From: Gnetum montanum
Taxonomy: Eukaryota; Streptophyta; Gnetopsida; Gnetales; Gnetaceae
Length of the DNA: 23,985 nucleotides
NCBI GenBank assembly: GCA_015680685.1
Contig: MNCI01018107.1
Location: forward strand, 12,844 to 36,828
Reading direction: 5' to 3'
Shown here: one piece after another, positions 8,491-17,093 of the stretch
How the letters are laid out: each line of letters starts with the position of its first letter
Numbering within the stretch: position 1 is the first letter of the stretch
Notes under the pieces: generated by a model
The model's input: the letters and a program-made list of their open reading frames with translations, nothing else
What the model was told of the DNA's origin: nothing
The model's database searches: none
Program-made: the position numbers and the translations under genes

Positions 8491-9100
8491 TGTAGATGCA
8501 ATGCTAGCATATCCTTCAATCGATTCATGTAAGTTCAAGATATGATTGAGCAAAGGTTGTTGGCCACTTGTTGAAAACCTGCAACAACTTGTCTTTTTTT
8601 TCTAGAGTAAGATTTGCATTAATTATGACTAGCTTACCATTGTTTAAAAATGCATACTCCATGCTAGCTAGTAGAGTTTTTGACTCTAAGGCCTTCTACT
8701 TGAAATTATCAAGGATTCCCAACTCTCCCTAACATGTATCATCATCTTCATCATTAGAGAGTTGGTGATGAACCACTCAAGTTCATCTATTCTTTTGGCA
8801 TAGGTGCATGTCAGGAACTTAGTTGGTTTCATGCATAATGTGTTGCTATCAGAGTTAACTATCAGCCACTGGGTGTCCTCCTATTTTGTGGTTGCTATGT
8901 ATAAGCATCTTTGGATATTTATTTCATGTGCACACTGATTACATGCTCGAATGAATGTACTCTTAATGGACCAAATTTTTTTCATGCAATTGCACTGGTT
9001 ATCATTATACGCAATGCATGGAACATGCTTCTTCTCTAAACATCCAAATTCATTTTCCTTAGAGATTTCCAAGGAGAGGTCTCTGATGCCCATTCGTGTA
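8490..9100 (-). pseudogene. Protease to RT linker of C, decayed
   Basis: This is the minus-strand continuation from the protease toward RT. A 75-codon open segment (8881-9108) contains a Cys-rich patch (CIAYNDNQCNCMKK) and CNQCAHE. After that the frame is broken repeatedly. The last 120 bases contain the poorly preserved approach to RT (HCIYTNLAMKPRR). No catalytic motif is expected here. It is coding only in the sense of being part of the same decayed polyprotein. Confidence 0.55.
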
Positions 9101-9370
9101 TCAACCATGCTTAACTATGCTCTTTCCATAATGATGAGGAAGTCACCTTTGTAGTTCTTAACCTTGATCACTAGAAAATTAGTAGGATAGGACCACCTAC
9201 TAATTGTGATCATAATTTCCTCCACTAATCCCAAAGGGATAGTGATTAATTGATCTGCAAATTCTAAATGAATGTTGCTCTTCTTGAGAGGTGGTAGGTT
9301 CCAGGCTTTGTACATGTCATGAGGAATGATATTGACACCAAAACTAAAATCAAGAAGAGCCTTACATGGC
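9100..9370 (-). pseudogene. Retroelement aspartic protease, decayed
   Basis: This protease would process the Gag-Pol polyprotein. The minus strand reads ALLDFSFGVNIIP, with the candidate catalytic Asp at 9349-9351. The usual D-(S/L)-G-A is altered to DFSFG, so the active-site loop is mutated. It is followed by MYKAWNLPPLKKSNIHLEFAD and a beta-rich stretch IPLGLVEEIMITI, then FLVIKV and FLIIMERAW, where plant elements normally have ILGRPFL. This order matches the single-domain protease of plant Ty3/gypsy elements. The open part is 9115-9315. It sits between gag and RT, as expected. Confidence 0.8.
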
Positions 9371-9379
9371 TCATGTTTA

Positions 9380-11135
9380 TCAATCTGTAAATAAGAGTGG
9401 ACTTCTCAGGTCAAATCTTTTCATGGAAAGATTGCTAGCCTTGATCCAATCAGAAACAACATGAGTTAACATTACAGTTCAGATTCGAGGCAACATTTGG
9501 TTTGAAGGATACTCAAATGTGTTTGATTCAGAGGATCAAGGTGTTGGAGATATAGGACAACTATCTAGATTAGGTTTTCAAGGTTTGGAAGGACTATTGG
9601 GTTGGAAGAAGGGTCATTTCCTAGATCAATTATCTGAACCACTTGGCTACAAAGTCAATTGTAAATGTACAACCCTCATAGCATTTTATTGCTATGATTG
9701 TGGAGGAATTTCACCATGCATGGATAGAACATGAGGTAACTAGGTTGAGGGTGAACGAATATGTGTAGACACATGTGGAGGATGGTATGCATATGGGAGC
9801 TTCCCTTGAGTAGATGGTGAATGAGTTTGATGGTACTTTAGAGGGTAATAATGATGTTGGAATGAGGCGTGATTGGTAAAACTTCTTATAGAGACAGGTT
9901 GCTAAACATAGTACCTGTATGGATTCGATTGCCTATAAAAGTACTACTATCTTGGTAGTGCCATTTCCCACAACTATGGTTGATGCGGAGCTACACTTGG
10001 ATAGTAAGCATGTTGTTGTTGGTGGAACTACCTTGGATTACCTTGAGGATAGGGTAATTATCTAGGTGCTTACCTCCATGCTAGTCAAGGATTCAATGCA
10101 TACATTCTAGACCTTTGTATGTATGACATCATAGGGCAACATCCCTTAGGATGTTCATATTGAAAAATTTCACAACCAATGTCATCATCAGAGTTTGTCT
10201 CCATAACTTCTTCTACGATAGTAGCTTTGCCCTTATCCCTTTGGTAGGCACATTTAGCTTCTTTCCATCTTCTATGGTTATGATCACTATTTTTCTCTTT
10301 GGATTCTTTAGCAATCTTCATAGTAGTTTGGAATTTTTCATCCAAAGAGTTCCATAATTTGTCAACCTTTGCCAAAATGTTAGAAACAAGTTTATGGATA
10401 GGTAATGTTTTCCTACTCACCACTTTGTTGAGTGGTAACTCTTTCTCATCACAAAATTAGACCTCTCTTTTTCTAATGAAAATGTACCTATTATATTCTT
10501 CTACACTTTCCCTTTTTTGCAACTCACCTTCTTCTTTTGCAACCTAATCTATTAGCCTTTGTATCTTATGAGCTCTTAATCTGGATAATCTTCCCCAGGA
10601 ATAAACACTAAGAGTTCTTCAACTATCTATTCTAAGCCCGTTTATGATGTGGCAGAGTTGTTCCCTTTGAGAATAACCATGGCCAAGGCATCGATGTAAA
10701 AGAAAATAGTATCTGCCCATGGTGGCATCCAAGGGTTCATGAATTCCCTATTTCCAACCTTGGATTTTCCTTCTCAAATTGGACACTCTGGAGTATGTCT
10801 GGTATTTATCATTAAATATTTTAAGCATTGTACCCCTATGAATGGCTTCCAGCTCCAAGGACCGATACCAACTTTCCACCTCTTTGATGAATGTCCTAGG
10901 GAATAGCTTGAGTTTTTGCTAGTCATTTTCAATGTTCTACAAAGCATAGGCATTGTGGAAAGCTTGTAGATGTTTTCGTGGATCAAAATTATATCCCCTC
11001 TCAAATATTGAGATATTGTTCATGTCTAAGTGCTTGATCTAACTATCCTTCACATGCCTAGTTGGAATCTTAACTACCTTTGCAATGTCTAAGTATGTGA
11101 AGGTACCCACTAGGCATACACTAATTCATGGAATC
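9380..11135 (-). pseudogene. Ty3/gypsy gag, decayed
   Basis: This is the structural Gag protein, forming the particle and binding RNA. The minus strand has the Retrotrans_gag-type capsid domain at about 10750-11000: FDPRKHLQAFHNAYAL, LKLFPRTF, EVESWYRSLE and LKIFNDKYQTYSRV. The frame can be followed upstream to about 11110 (IPTRHVKDS). Further on (10085-10423) is a 112-codon open segment with a basic middle and CEIFQYEHPKGCCP. This looks like a zinc knuckle in which the second Cys has become Phe. The C-terminal part (about 9700-10070) is rich in Q, Y, P and H, with at least eight stops, mainly TAG. Order and strand join it to the protease and RT to its left. Confidence 0.85.
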
Positions 11136-11263
11136 AATTAAGGTAGATTAAGCTAAATTAGACTTTAATGTTTTATTTATATCTTGAATGTTTTATTTAT
11201 ATATTAATTGCTTTTATTGAATATTCAATCAATTAAGGTAAATTAAGCTGAATTAGACTTTAA
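11132..11263. repeat. 38-bp direct repeat, 94 bp apart
   Basis: AATCAATTAAGGTAGATTAA and following bases at 11132-11169 recur at 11226-11263 with two mismatches. Between them, AATGTTTTATTTATAT occurs twice in a row. The DNA is very AT-rich. The rest of 11135-11896 holds no gene I can support. A 65-codon minus-strand frame at 11566-11763 is open but has no recognisable motif. Confidence 0.8.
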
Positions 11264-11896
11264 TCAATTAAACTAAATAGATTAAGTACATAAGTATGAC
11301 CACTTTGAGCATAAACACATATTTTCTTGGTAATCCCAGAAATGTTATTACTTAGCATGCCCAGTAGCATAGTGCTTAGTAACCTAGTAGTGGATATGTG
11401 GGTTCAAGATGTGTATGAAATGTGGGATCAGATGCTTATGTTAGGATTAGCTAGAAACCAGTTAGTTAGTTAGATCAAATTAGTCATTAAATTACTTTAC
11501 CTCTCTCTTGAAGCACCAAAGAACATAGAACATAAAAGGAAAAAAGTCATATGCATCAATTACACTTAACCATACCTTTGTACTTCAGAAGTGTAATTCA
11601 AAAGACAACAAATGATCTTAGGGTAGGATTCACTTCCTAGAAGACTAGTGCACTCGAAACTAGAGAGTCCATGGAATTCAACTAGATCATGCATGAATAC
11701 TTTGTGATTCATATGGTTGAACATAGGGGTACCTTCACCACTCATCATTGGTGCCATTTCCAAAGACTTTATTTGTTGAAATGTGTGCTATCTAGGTTTA
11801 GTGGATATTATTAATATTGTTGGAAAAACCCTAAGGTCAACATCATTTCCAAATAACATAACTACAAGAGCACATTGATATTTTATTGTTTGCAAA

Positions 11897-12697
11897 ATGT
11901 CTTCTCATAGGCAAAATGATACAAAACCACTAGTCCCACAAGAGTGCAAAGTGATATATACTCATCTAGATGAGTATGTGTCAGACTTCACCTTCATCCT
12001 ACATCAGCATGAGTAACTGCAATGTTGTGATATGAAAGGCAACATCGTAATGGCCCTCGATCGATATGTGCCTATGATGCTACTTCAAAATCTTAAGTTA
12101 GGCATTCATAATCTTCAATAAGAATATGTTGTGCAAGACTACGACTATCGGGACTACCATCCAACTGAAACACAATGCAGGTGACATCGACATTAGGAAA
12201 GGCATCATGAGGATGTTAAGGGAAAATAGCTCACTAATCCTTTGTTCCTACTGAACCAAGATGACAATGAGGACCATGCTCCTAAGGGCTCTAAGCATGA
12301 AGATTATCTACCATTTGATATTGGTAATGAGGGCGTGACCTTGAATCTATAATCTATAATCCATAATTTAGGTTCAAGGAAAGATGGAAGTCAAGGCAAG
12401 GTATTGAACAAGCATCAAGATGATACAAAAAATAATGAACGTGGTCATGATACCCAAGGGAGAGTTGGTAGATTTCATGGTGGAGGCAGTCCTCCTCCCT
12501 ATTCTCTCTCATCATCTACATATGCTTCTTCTTCCTCTTTTGATTCTAGAAGGCATAATAGAAGGAACAACTGTGATGGAGGGGAGCATCAAGGTAATAA
12601 TACTAATCGTCATGCCCATAATAATCAAAGGGGTAATCAAGGACATCATCAGTGACAACAAAATTATGATGATGATGAGCCTCTATTAACAACTTGA
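11897..12697 (+). pseudogene. Decayed plus-strand ORF of unknown function, low-complexity C-terminus
   Basis: From ATG 11897 one reading frame can be followed for about 265 codons with no frameshift. It is interrupted by seven stops (TAA, TAA, TGA, TAG, TAG, TAA, TGA), of which the last is at 12653-12655. The first half is acidic and helical-looking (YTHLDEYVSDFTFILHQHE, then VMALDRY, QDYDYRDYH). The second half is hydrophilic and low in complexity: Ser/Pro-rich, then Asn/His/Arg/Gly-rich (NRRNN, NNQRGNQGHHQ), ending in DDDEPLL. Such a tail often binds RNA, so a Gag-like or RNA-binding role is possible, but I do not recognise the family. It is opposite in strand to gag-pol C and lies within the repeat-bounded segment 11054-12797. 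The open remnant is 12404-12655. Confidence 0.5.
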
Positions 12698-12835
12698 AGC
12701 ATACTTAGACATTCACCCTCTTATTAGTGTATGCCTAGTTGGAATCACCCTCGACCGAATTTGTTGAGATTTGAGAGCATACACTAATTCATGGAATTTG
12801 TTTTTTCAGAAAACCCATCCTTAGGAAAAATAAGG

Positions 12836-12925
12836 TACAAAACTCTTGTTCCTCATCCAGAAGGCATGAAAATTTGGGTTTTTAAATCTTGTTCTTCGTC
12901 CAGAAGTCGTGAAATTTTTTACTCA
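12836..12925. repeat. About 45-bp imperfect tandem duplication
   Basis: ACTCTTGTTCCTCATCCAGA with GGCATGAAAATTTGGG is followed by ATCTTGTTCTTCGTCCAGAA with GTCGTGAAATTTTTT. The remainder of 12798-13016 is AT-rich and shows nothing else. Confidence 0.65.
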
Positions 12926-13016
12926 AAGAACTTTTAACTTGTAAACTAATAAGTTTCTATCGGCCAATTTATAGATATATATTATAAACATATAACTAAG
13001 CTAGTATAATGCTCCA

Positions 13017-13487
13017 TTGGTAAATATAGAAGAAGTTTTAGTGCAAGCTCCTTCAACTCATTATGTGGATCCTATTGCAGAAACCAAGGATCAAAATAAT
13101 GTGACATTAGATGATCTTCTTCTACATGACAAGGAGCCTCATGTATCTATATTAGAACCAAATAATCCTATCACAAGTATAATTGAAGGGCTTAATAATG
13201 AGAGCTTGGTTGTAGATTGTATAGAAGATGAAGATGAAGAACAACGACAAATTATAAGACAAAGAAATAAAACAAAATCAATGCCTTAAATACTATCGCA
13301 TTTAGAGGAACTTGATGAGGAAGAGTATCAAGATGAAGATGATGAATTTTTCATGCATACTCAAGCTGGTTTTGATTTTGATAAAGCACTTACTCAGAAG
13401 ATAGATTGTTTTAAGAAGCATACTAATAGTCAGCAAATTGATGATCTTCCTAGATCATCTTTAGCTCTGAAAGAGAGGATGTCTTAA
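13017..13487 (+). pseudogene. Acidic ORF fragment of unknown identity
   Basis: The open frame 13017-13289 (90 codons) continues in the same frame past one TAA to a second TAA at 13485-13487, about 155 codons in all. It is strongly acidic (DEDEEQRQ, LDEEEYQDEDDEFF), with FDFDKALTQKIDCFKKH near the end and no predicted membrane segment. In-frame sequence extends only a few codons upstream of the ATG, to a TAG at about 13003. Upstream DNA is AT-rich, so this could be the last exon of a captured or decayed gene, or the C-terminus of a transposon protein. I do not recognise it. It may not be a real gene remnant. Confidence 0.35.
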
Positions 13488-14427
13488 GAAGAAAACAAAA
13501 CCTTGTAGACTCTTTACATGAGTTTGTTATTTAGATTTATATATATTTTATTTTGGATTATTTTTGTGAGTTTGTGATTTAGATTGAAATATATTTTAGT
13601 ATTTCAAGACTTTATAAAACACTAAGAATAAGGATTCATGATGGCAATTTTTCCCTTATTTGCTTTACAAGTTATGTGTAAAATTTAATTTCAACTTAAA
13701 ACTATTTTTAAAACATGTCAATCACTATAGTATTCATAAAAAATAAAATGAATTTTATAAAAAATTATTTTTAAAGTATTTTTATAACTTTTATAATTTA
13801 TTTCGATTTGATATCCGATTTTTACCAATTTTAAATACGATTTTTTCGTCGATCCAATTTCTGTGAAGAGTTCCCAATTTTCTGTTCGAATCCTATTTTT
13901 CAAACTATGAATAAAATACCAAATAGACATTCATCTAAGAGCACAATCTCTATCTATAAAGTAAAGTAGATAGGACCTACTAAAGAAGACTATTCCACAC
14001 AAAACTAGATATGACCTACTAAAGAAGACTATTCCACGCAAAAGTGACAGTAAAATTAATACAAAGAAAAGCAAAATGGTTATCACGGGAAGACCAAATT
14101 GGTCCTTATGTAAGCCAAATTAACATTGCAGAAATCGAGATGGTGTAACATTACAGAAAATGGGTGTTCAAAACAACAAAATCAATTTTGTCGAAGCAAT
14201 ATGTAAACAAGCATCTCCTCATGTCAAACATCACGACGTTGCCAAAATTCATCCAGCTTCGGTGTGTATTTCCGAAAAGCATTTATGGTACCCAAATTCA
14301 CACGTACATGGGTAGTAATGTGGGTTACCAAATTCAGCAATGTTAAAGGCGACTTCCGAAAATCATTTCTCCAAAATTTATCTCGCGTTTGAGGCTCTTA
14401 TCCAAATGAGGATGTAGCTGATTAAAG
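13488..14427. other. AT-rich non-coding stretch
   Basis: This stretch is very AT-rich at 13500-13930, with no long frame and no recognisable motif. The small frames at 13718-13930 (minus) and 14164-14346 (plus) have no domain features and are not called. The only structure I see is the 39-bp tandem duplication at 13968-14045. Confidence 0.6.
13968..14045. repeat. 39-bp tandem duplication
   Basis: Two adjacent 39-bp units, 13968-14006 and 14007-14045, begin AGATAGGACCTACTAAAGAA and AGATATGACCTACTAAAGAA. They differ at only a few positions. Confidence 0.92.
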
Positions 14428-14573
14428 AGGGTCAGACCTCTTTTATCTGTTTAAGGCAGCTTCTAAAATTATTTTCAATTCAATTATTGCCCCAACGGCC
14501 AGGGTCAGATCTTTTTATTTGTTTTTGAGCCTTTTCTAAATTTTTTTGGTCCCATTATTGCCCAGGCAACCTT
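14428..14573. repeat. 73-bp tandem duplication, diverged
   Basis: Units 14428-14500 and 14501-14573 both begin AGGGTCAGA and share CTTCTAAA/TTTTCTAAA, ATTATTGCCC and a final (C)AACGGCC/CAACC. They are clearly related but have many substitutions, so the duplication is older than the 39-bp one. Confidence 0.75.
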
Positions 14574-14761
14574 ACCTAAGCAACAGTGGAACAGTTATAG
14601 TTATTTAGATATACATGTGTTCAACAAAAGTACAATATAAGCTTATACCTTCAATTCTTTTCAAACTCAATTTTATTTTTAAAAATTATTATAGCTTGCA
14701 ACCTGTAGCAACTTTCGTTTTTCATTGTGGCCTTGCACCAAGAAAAATTAAACTCCGTTAA

Positions 14762-14948
14762 GACTTTTTGAAGATTAATTTTTTTAACAAACCCTCAAAT
14801 TTCTTTCAAGCCAAATCTTTTTTTTTTCTTTTTTTTCTTTTTGAGAAAATCATGATTGGTCGCACAACTTTTTAAAGCTCAATTTTTTTCTACAAACCCT
14901 CTAATTTCTTCTATGAAAAAACTTGTGAGGGAGAAATCATAATTAGTA
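14762..14948. repeat. About 100-bp imperfect tandem duplication
   Basis: The first copy starts GACTTTTTGAAGATTAATTT (14762) and the second AACTTTTTAAAGCTCAATTT (14865). Both share ACAAACCCTC(A/T)AATTTCTT and end in GAGAAA followed by TCATGATTGGT or TCATAATTAGT. The first copy is longer because of an expanded T-tract at 14817-14842. Confidence 0.65.
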
Positions 14949-15002
14949 TCTTTGGTCTTTTGAGCTTGGTTGTAGGTTTGGCATTGTAAGGGAGATTCTG
15001 AT

Positions 15003-15268
15003 GTCATTTTTACTTTCAACGTCCTATGTCATTTCTAATTTCAACATTTGACATCATTTCATTTTTGATTTCAATGTCCAACATTGCTTTTACTTTTAAC
15101 ATCTAACATCATTTCTAATTTCAAAGTCCAACACCATTTCTGATTTTAACATGTTTTTACTTTCAACATCTAACATCATTTCTAATTTCAACGTCCAACA
15201 CCATTTCTGATTTTAACATGTTTTTACTTTCAACATCTAACATCATTTCTACTTTCAACGTCTAGTGT
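15003..15268. repeat. Minisatellite: 25-bp monomers in a 67-bp higher-order unit
   Basis: The array is built from variants of a 25-bp monomer, approximately TTTCTAATTTCAACRTCYAA plus CAYCA. A truncated 17-bp monomer TTTCTGATTTTAACATG creates a 67-bp higher-order unit (25+25+17). The higher-order unit starts at 15154 and again at 15221, nearly identical. The older left part of the array is more diverged. No reading frame is kept. Confidence 0.88.
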
Positions 15269-15291
15269 TTGTTACATAAAAATAAAAAAGA

Positions 15292-15443
15292 GCCATTGAC
15301 CTTGGTGTAAGAAGAGCATGTTATTTTTGTGAAAAGACTATTAGCACTAAAAATGAAACGATAGATTGCCATTTTCCTTGGTGTTAGAAGAGCATATTAT
15401 TTTTGCAAAAAAACCATTAGCACTAAAAATGGAATGATAGATT
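15292..15443. repeat. 76-bp tandem duplication
   Basis: Units 15292-15367 and 15368-15443 share CCTTGGTGT(A/T)AGAAGAGCAT, TTATTTTTG, ATTAGCACTAAAAATG and ATAGATT. They are adjacent, with moderate divergence. Confidence 0.88.
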
Positions 15444-16439
15444 TCTTCCTCCTCTGCCAAGCTTTCAGTGCTTACTTCAAACTCATACCAAACGCAATGA
15501 TTGAGCTCCACATTCTACTCTAGCCTCCTATCAGATTGATGATAATGGTTATAACTTCTTCTCTCCTATGTCTCTCTAGCTCTGAATCTTTGACATCAGC
15601 AATGACTCTAAAAATGACTACAACTTCTCTACTCTTACACTCCTCTGATGAAACTTCAATGGCTTGAAGAATAGCACTTAAAAAATGGTTCTAGAAAATG
15701 TTATTATAAGTTGAAGCTCTTATCTCTAAATTGTTAATTTTGCATTTTGGCTCTTTGGTGCTAAAACTAGACTTTCTTCCTTCTCTATTTTTTTCTTCTT
15801 CTCAAATTTTTCTCTCTTCTCTGTATAAACTCTATTCTTCTCCACTTGAAAAAGCTTTGTAATTCTTAACTTATAGTGTTAAGACAAGGCATTATGTTTT
15901 CTCCTTCGTGATGTGGAAGCAATGTTATGCTTGGCAACTATGGTCAGTCTAGGATTGTAAAAGCACTTTTACAATTTTTTTTTGATTAATAAAATTACTC
16001 TACCTCTAATGAGTAGCCTATATTCTCTACACTTAACTATATGAATCATTAGTGTGTACACATGATTTGGTTGAACTCTATGAAGTTTATTTACTTAGGT
16101 GGCCTATATTCTTAGATAGTAAAAGACGTGGTTACTATTCATCGTTTTCCCAATTATCACTTGTGTTAAACATGTTCATATGACTAAGTATGATTGAGGC
16201 ATAATATATTTATTTTTATAATTTTTCTCCTTTTTTATCTTTAGAATAATTAAATAAAATAAGGTTTGAATATTTAATTTTACTAATAAATTAACTAAAC
16301 TATCCGAAATGTGGAGCATCCATTCCCACTTTCCATACACATCCTTAACATATACTAACACTATTGGGTGTACCAAGTGTTCACTTCTGAGATTACTAAT
16401 CATTAGCATATTATGCTCCAAATGGTTGTACTCACATTA
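15444..16439. other. Non-coding stretch, no gene seen
   Basis: This is AT- and pyrimidine-rich sequence (15460-15860 is rich in TTCTTC/CTCTC on the plus strand). I see no recognisable coding remnant, tRNA or LTR end. The minus-strand frame at 16176-16421 is AT-driven and lacks motifs. The one discrete feature is a perfect 10-bp inverted repeat at 15954-15975. Confidence 0.5.
15954..15975. repeat. Perfect short hairpin followed by a T run
   Basis: ATTGTAAAAG, CA, CTTTTACAAT, then nine T residues. In a bacterium this would suggest a terminator. In plant DNA it is more likely a chance or MITE-like fold-back, and no function is assigned. Confidence 0.6.
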
Positions 16440-17093
16440 CTTATGAAATAGAATATTAAATGCTTAAAGACAATAAAGTAAACTACATTTAGAGTAAAAT
16501 GCTCGCAAATAAACTTAAACTAATCCAAGTGTTGAAATGGATAGAATAAATCTTGATTTTATTGTTGTTCATGCAACTATGCTTAGGTACATGTTGCACT
16601 CAAATAAAATTCTATAGAATCAATTCAATTTATGCTATGTTCACTCAGAGGGAAAATTTTGCTAAGTTCTACAAAAAGAAACTACAAGAGTTTGGCTAAG
16701 AAATCAAACAAATGATGTCATAAATGTGGCTAGTGTGCACATTTATATAGGTAATGAGTAGATTAGTGTTGACGTATGTGCACCAATGCATCATGAGATG
16801 GATTGATAGGGAAACATCAATGGGCATGCATCAACATAGCTACCTTATTGATGTTTTATCATACCTCCATGAGTGACTAAAAAATCATCCTTGAGTAAAC
16901 AAAAATGGAATCAAGTTTCTTACAAAATTTGGAGAAGTATGGAATTAATTGACTATTTAACTTTAACAAATAAAAAAAATTCTTTAATGCCATGTTGTAT
17001 GGATCATAAAATTGGTGCATTTTACAAAGAATTGGGACACTTGAATAAAATTTGGTAGATGCATGTTGGATGAATGGAGATAGGATGAAATCC
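16440..17093 (-). mobile_element. 3' flank of repeat copy B
   Basis: This is minus-strand non-coding sequence after ORF B, partly homologous to the 3' flank of copy A (ACAAAATTTGGAGAAGTATGG near 16921). A good TATA box lies 349 bp after the ORF end (342 bp in A). It is preceded by several CATCAATG-like motifs (16780-16860). Downstream of the TATA are an AATAAAA on the minus strand near 16560 and AT-rich DNA. As in copy A, the region does not clearly match the upstream LTR-like block. It may be a different LTR, or an internal region with its own promoter. Confidence 0.5.
16741..16749 (-). promoter_or_regulatory. TATA box in the 3' flank of copy B
   Basis: The minus strand reads CTATATAAATGTGC, a near-consensus plant TATA. 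The next 100 bp upstream on the minus strand contain repeated CATCAATG and CATCAACA motifs. Confidence 0.5.

Larger units (their letters stand above)
11054..12797. repeat. Matched direct and inverted short repeats bounding a 1.6-kb segment
   Basis: A perfect 21-bp direct repeat lies at 11114-11134 and 12777-12797 (begins GCATACACTAATTCATGG). A perfect 16-bp direct repeat ATGCCTAGTTGGAATC lies at 11054-11069 and 12731-12746. In addition, 11109-11125 (ACTAGGCATACACTAAT) is the perfect reverse complement of 12723-12739, and 11084-11097 is the reverse complement of 12700-12713. Within the right cluster alone, 12723-12734 and 12777-12788 form a 12-bp inverted repeat. The pattern fits the edges of an insertion or a complex rearrangement next to gag, but the type of element is not clear. 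Confidence 0.75.

Noticed and set aside
8951-9154. Plus-strand frame over the protease/linker region
   Set aside because: It is the shadow of the minus-strand pol frame, which has recognisable motifs.
9519-9734. Plus-strand 71-codon frame
   Set aside because: It is antisense to the gag/protease junction and has no family features.
11108-12741. CACTA-type DNA transposon
   Set aside because: CACTAGGCATACACTAAT at 11108 looks tempting, but the right inverted copy ends CCTAGTTG and not TAGTG. No 3-bp target duplication or transposase is visible.
15003-15268. CRISPR array
   Set aside because: The repeats are contiguous without unique spacers, and the higher-order structure is that of a minisatellite.
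15954-15984. Bacterial-type intrinsic terminator
   Set aside because: The hairpin plus T run is present, but the context is plant retroelement DNA with no adjacent gene.
16176-16421. 81-codon minus-strand frame downstream of copy B
   Set aside because: It is AT-rich with Lys/Asn/Ile bias, no homologous frame in copy A and no motif.
16873-17058. 61-codon plus-strand frame
   Set aside because: It lies in the conserved non-coding 3' flank of copy B. The matching part of copy A is not open.
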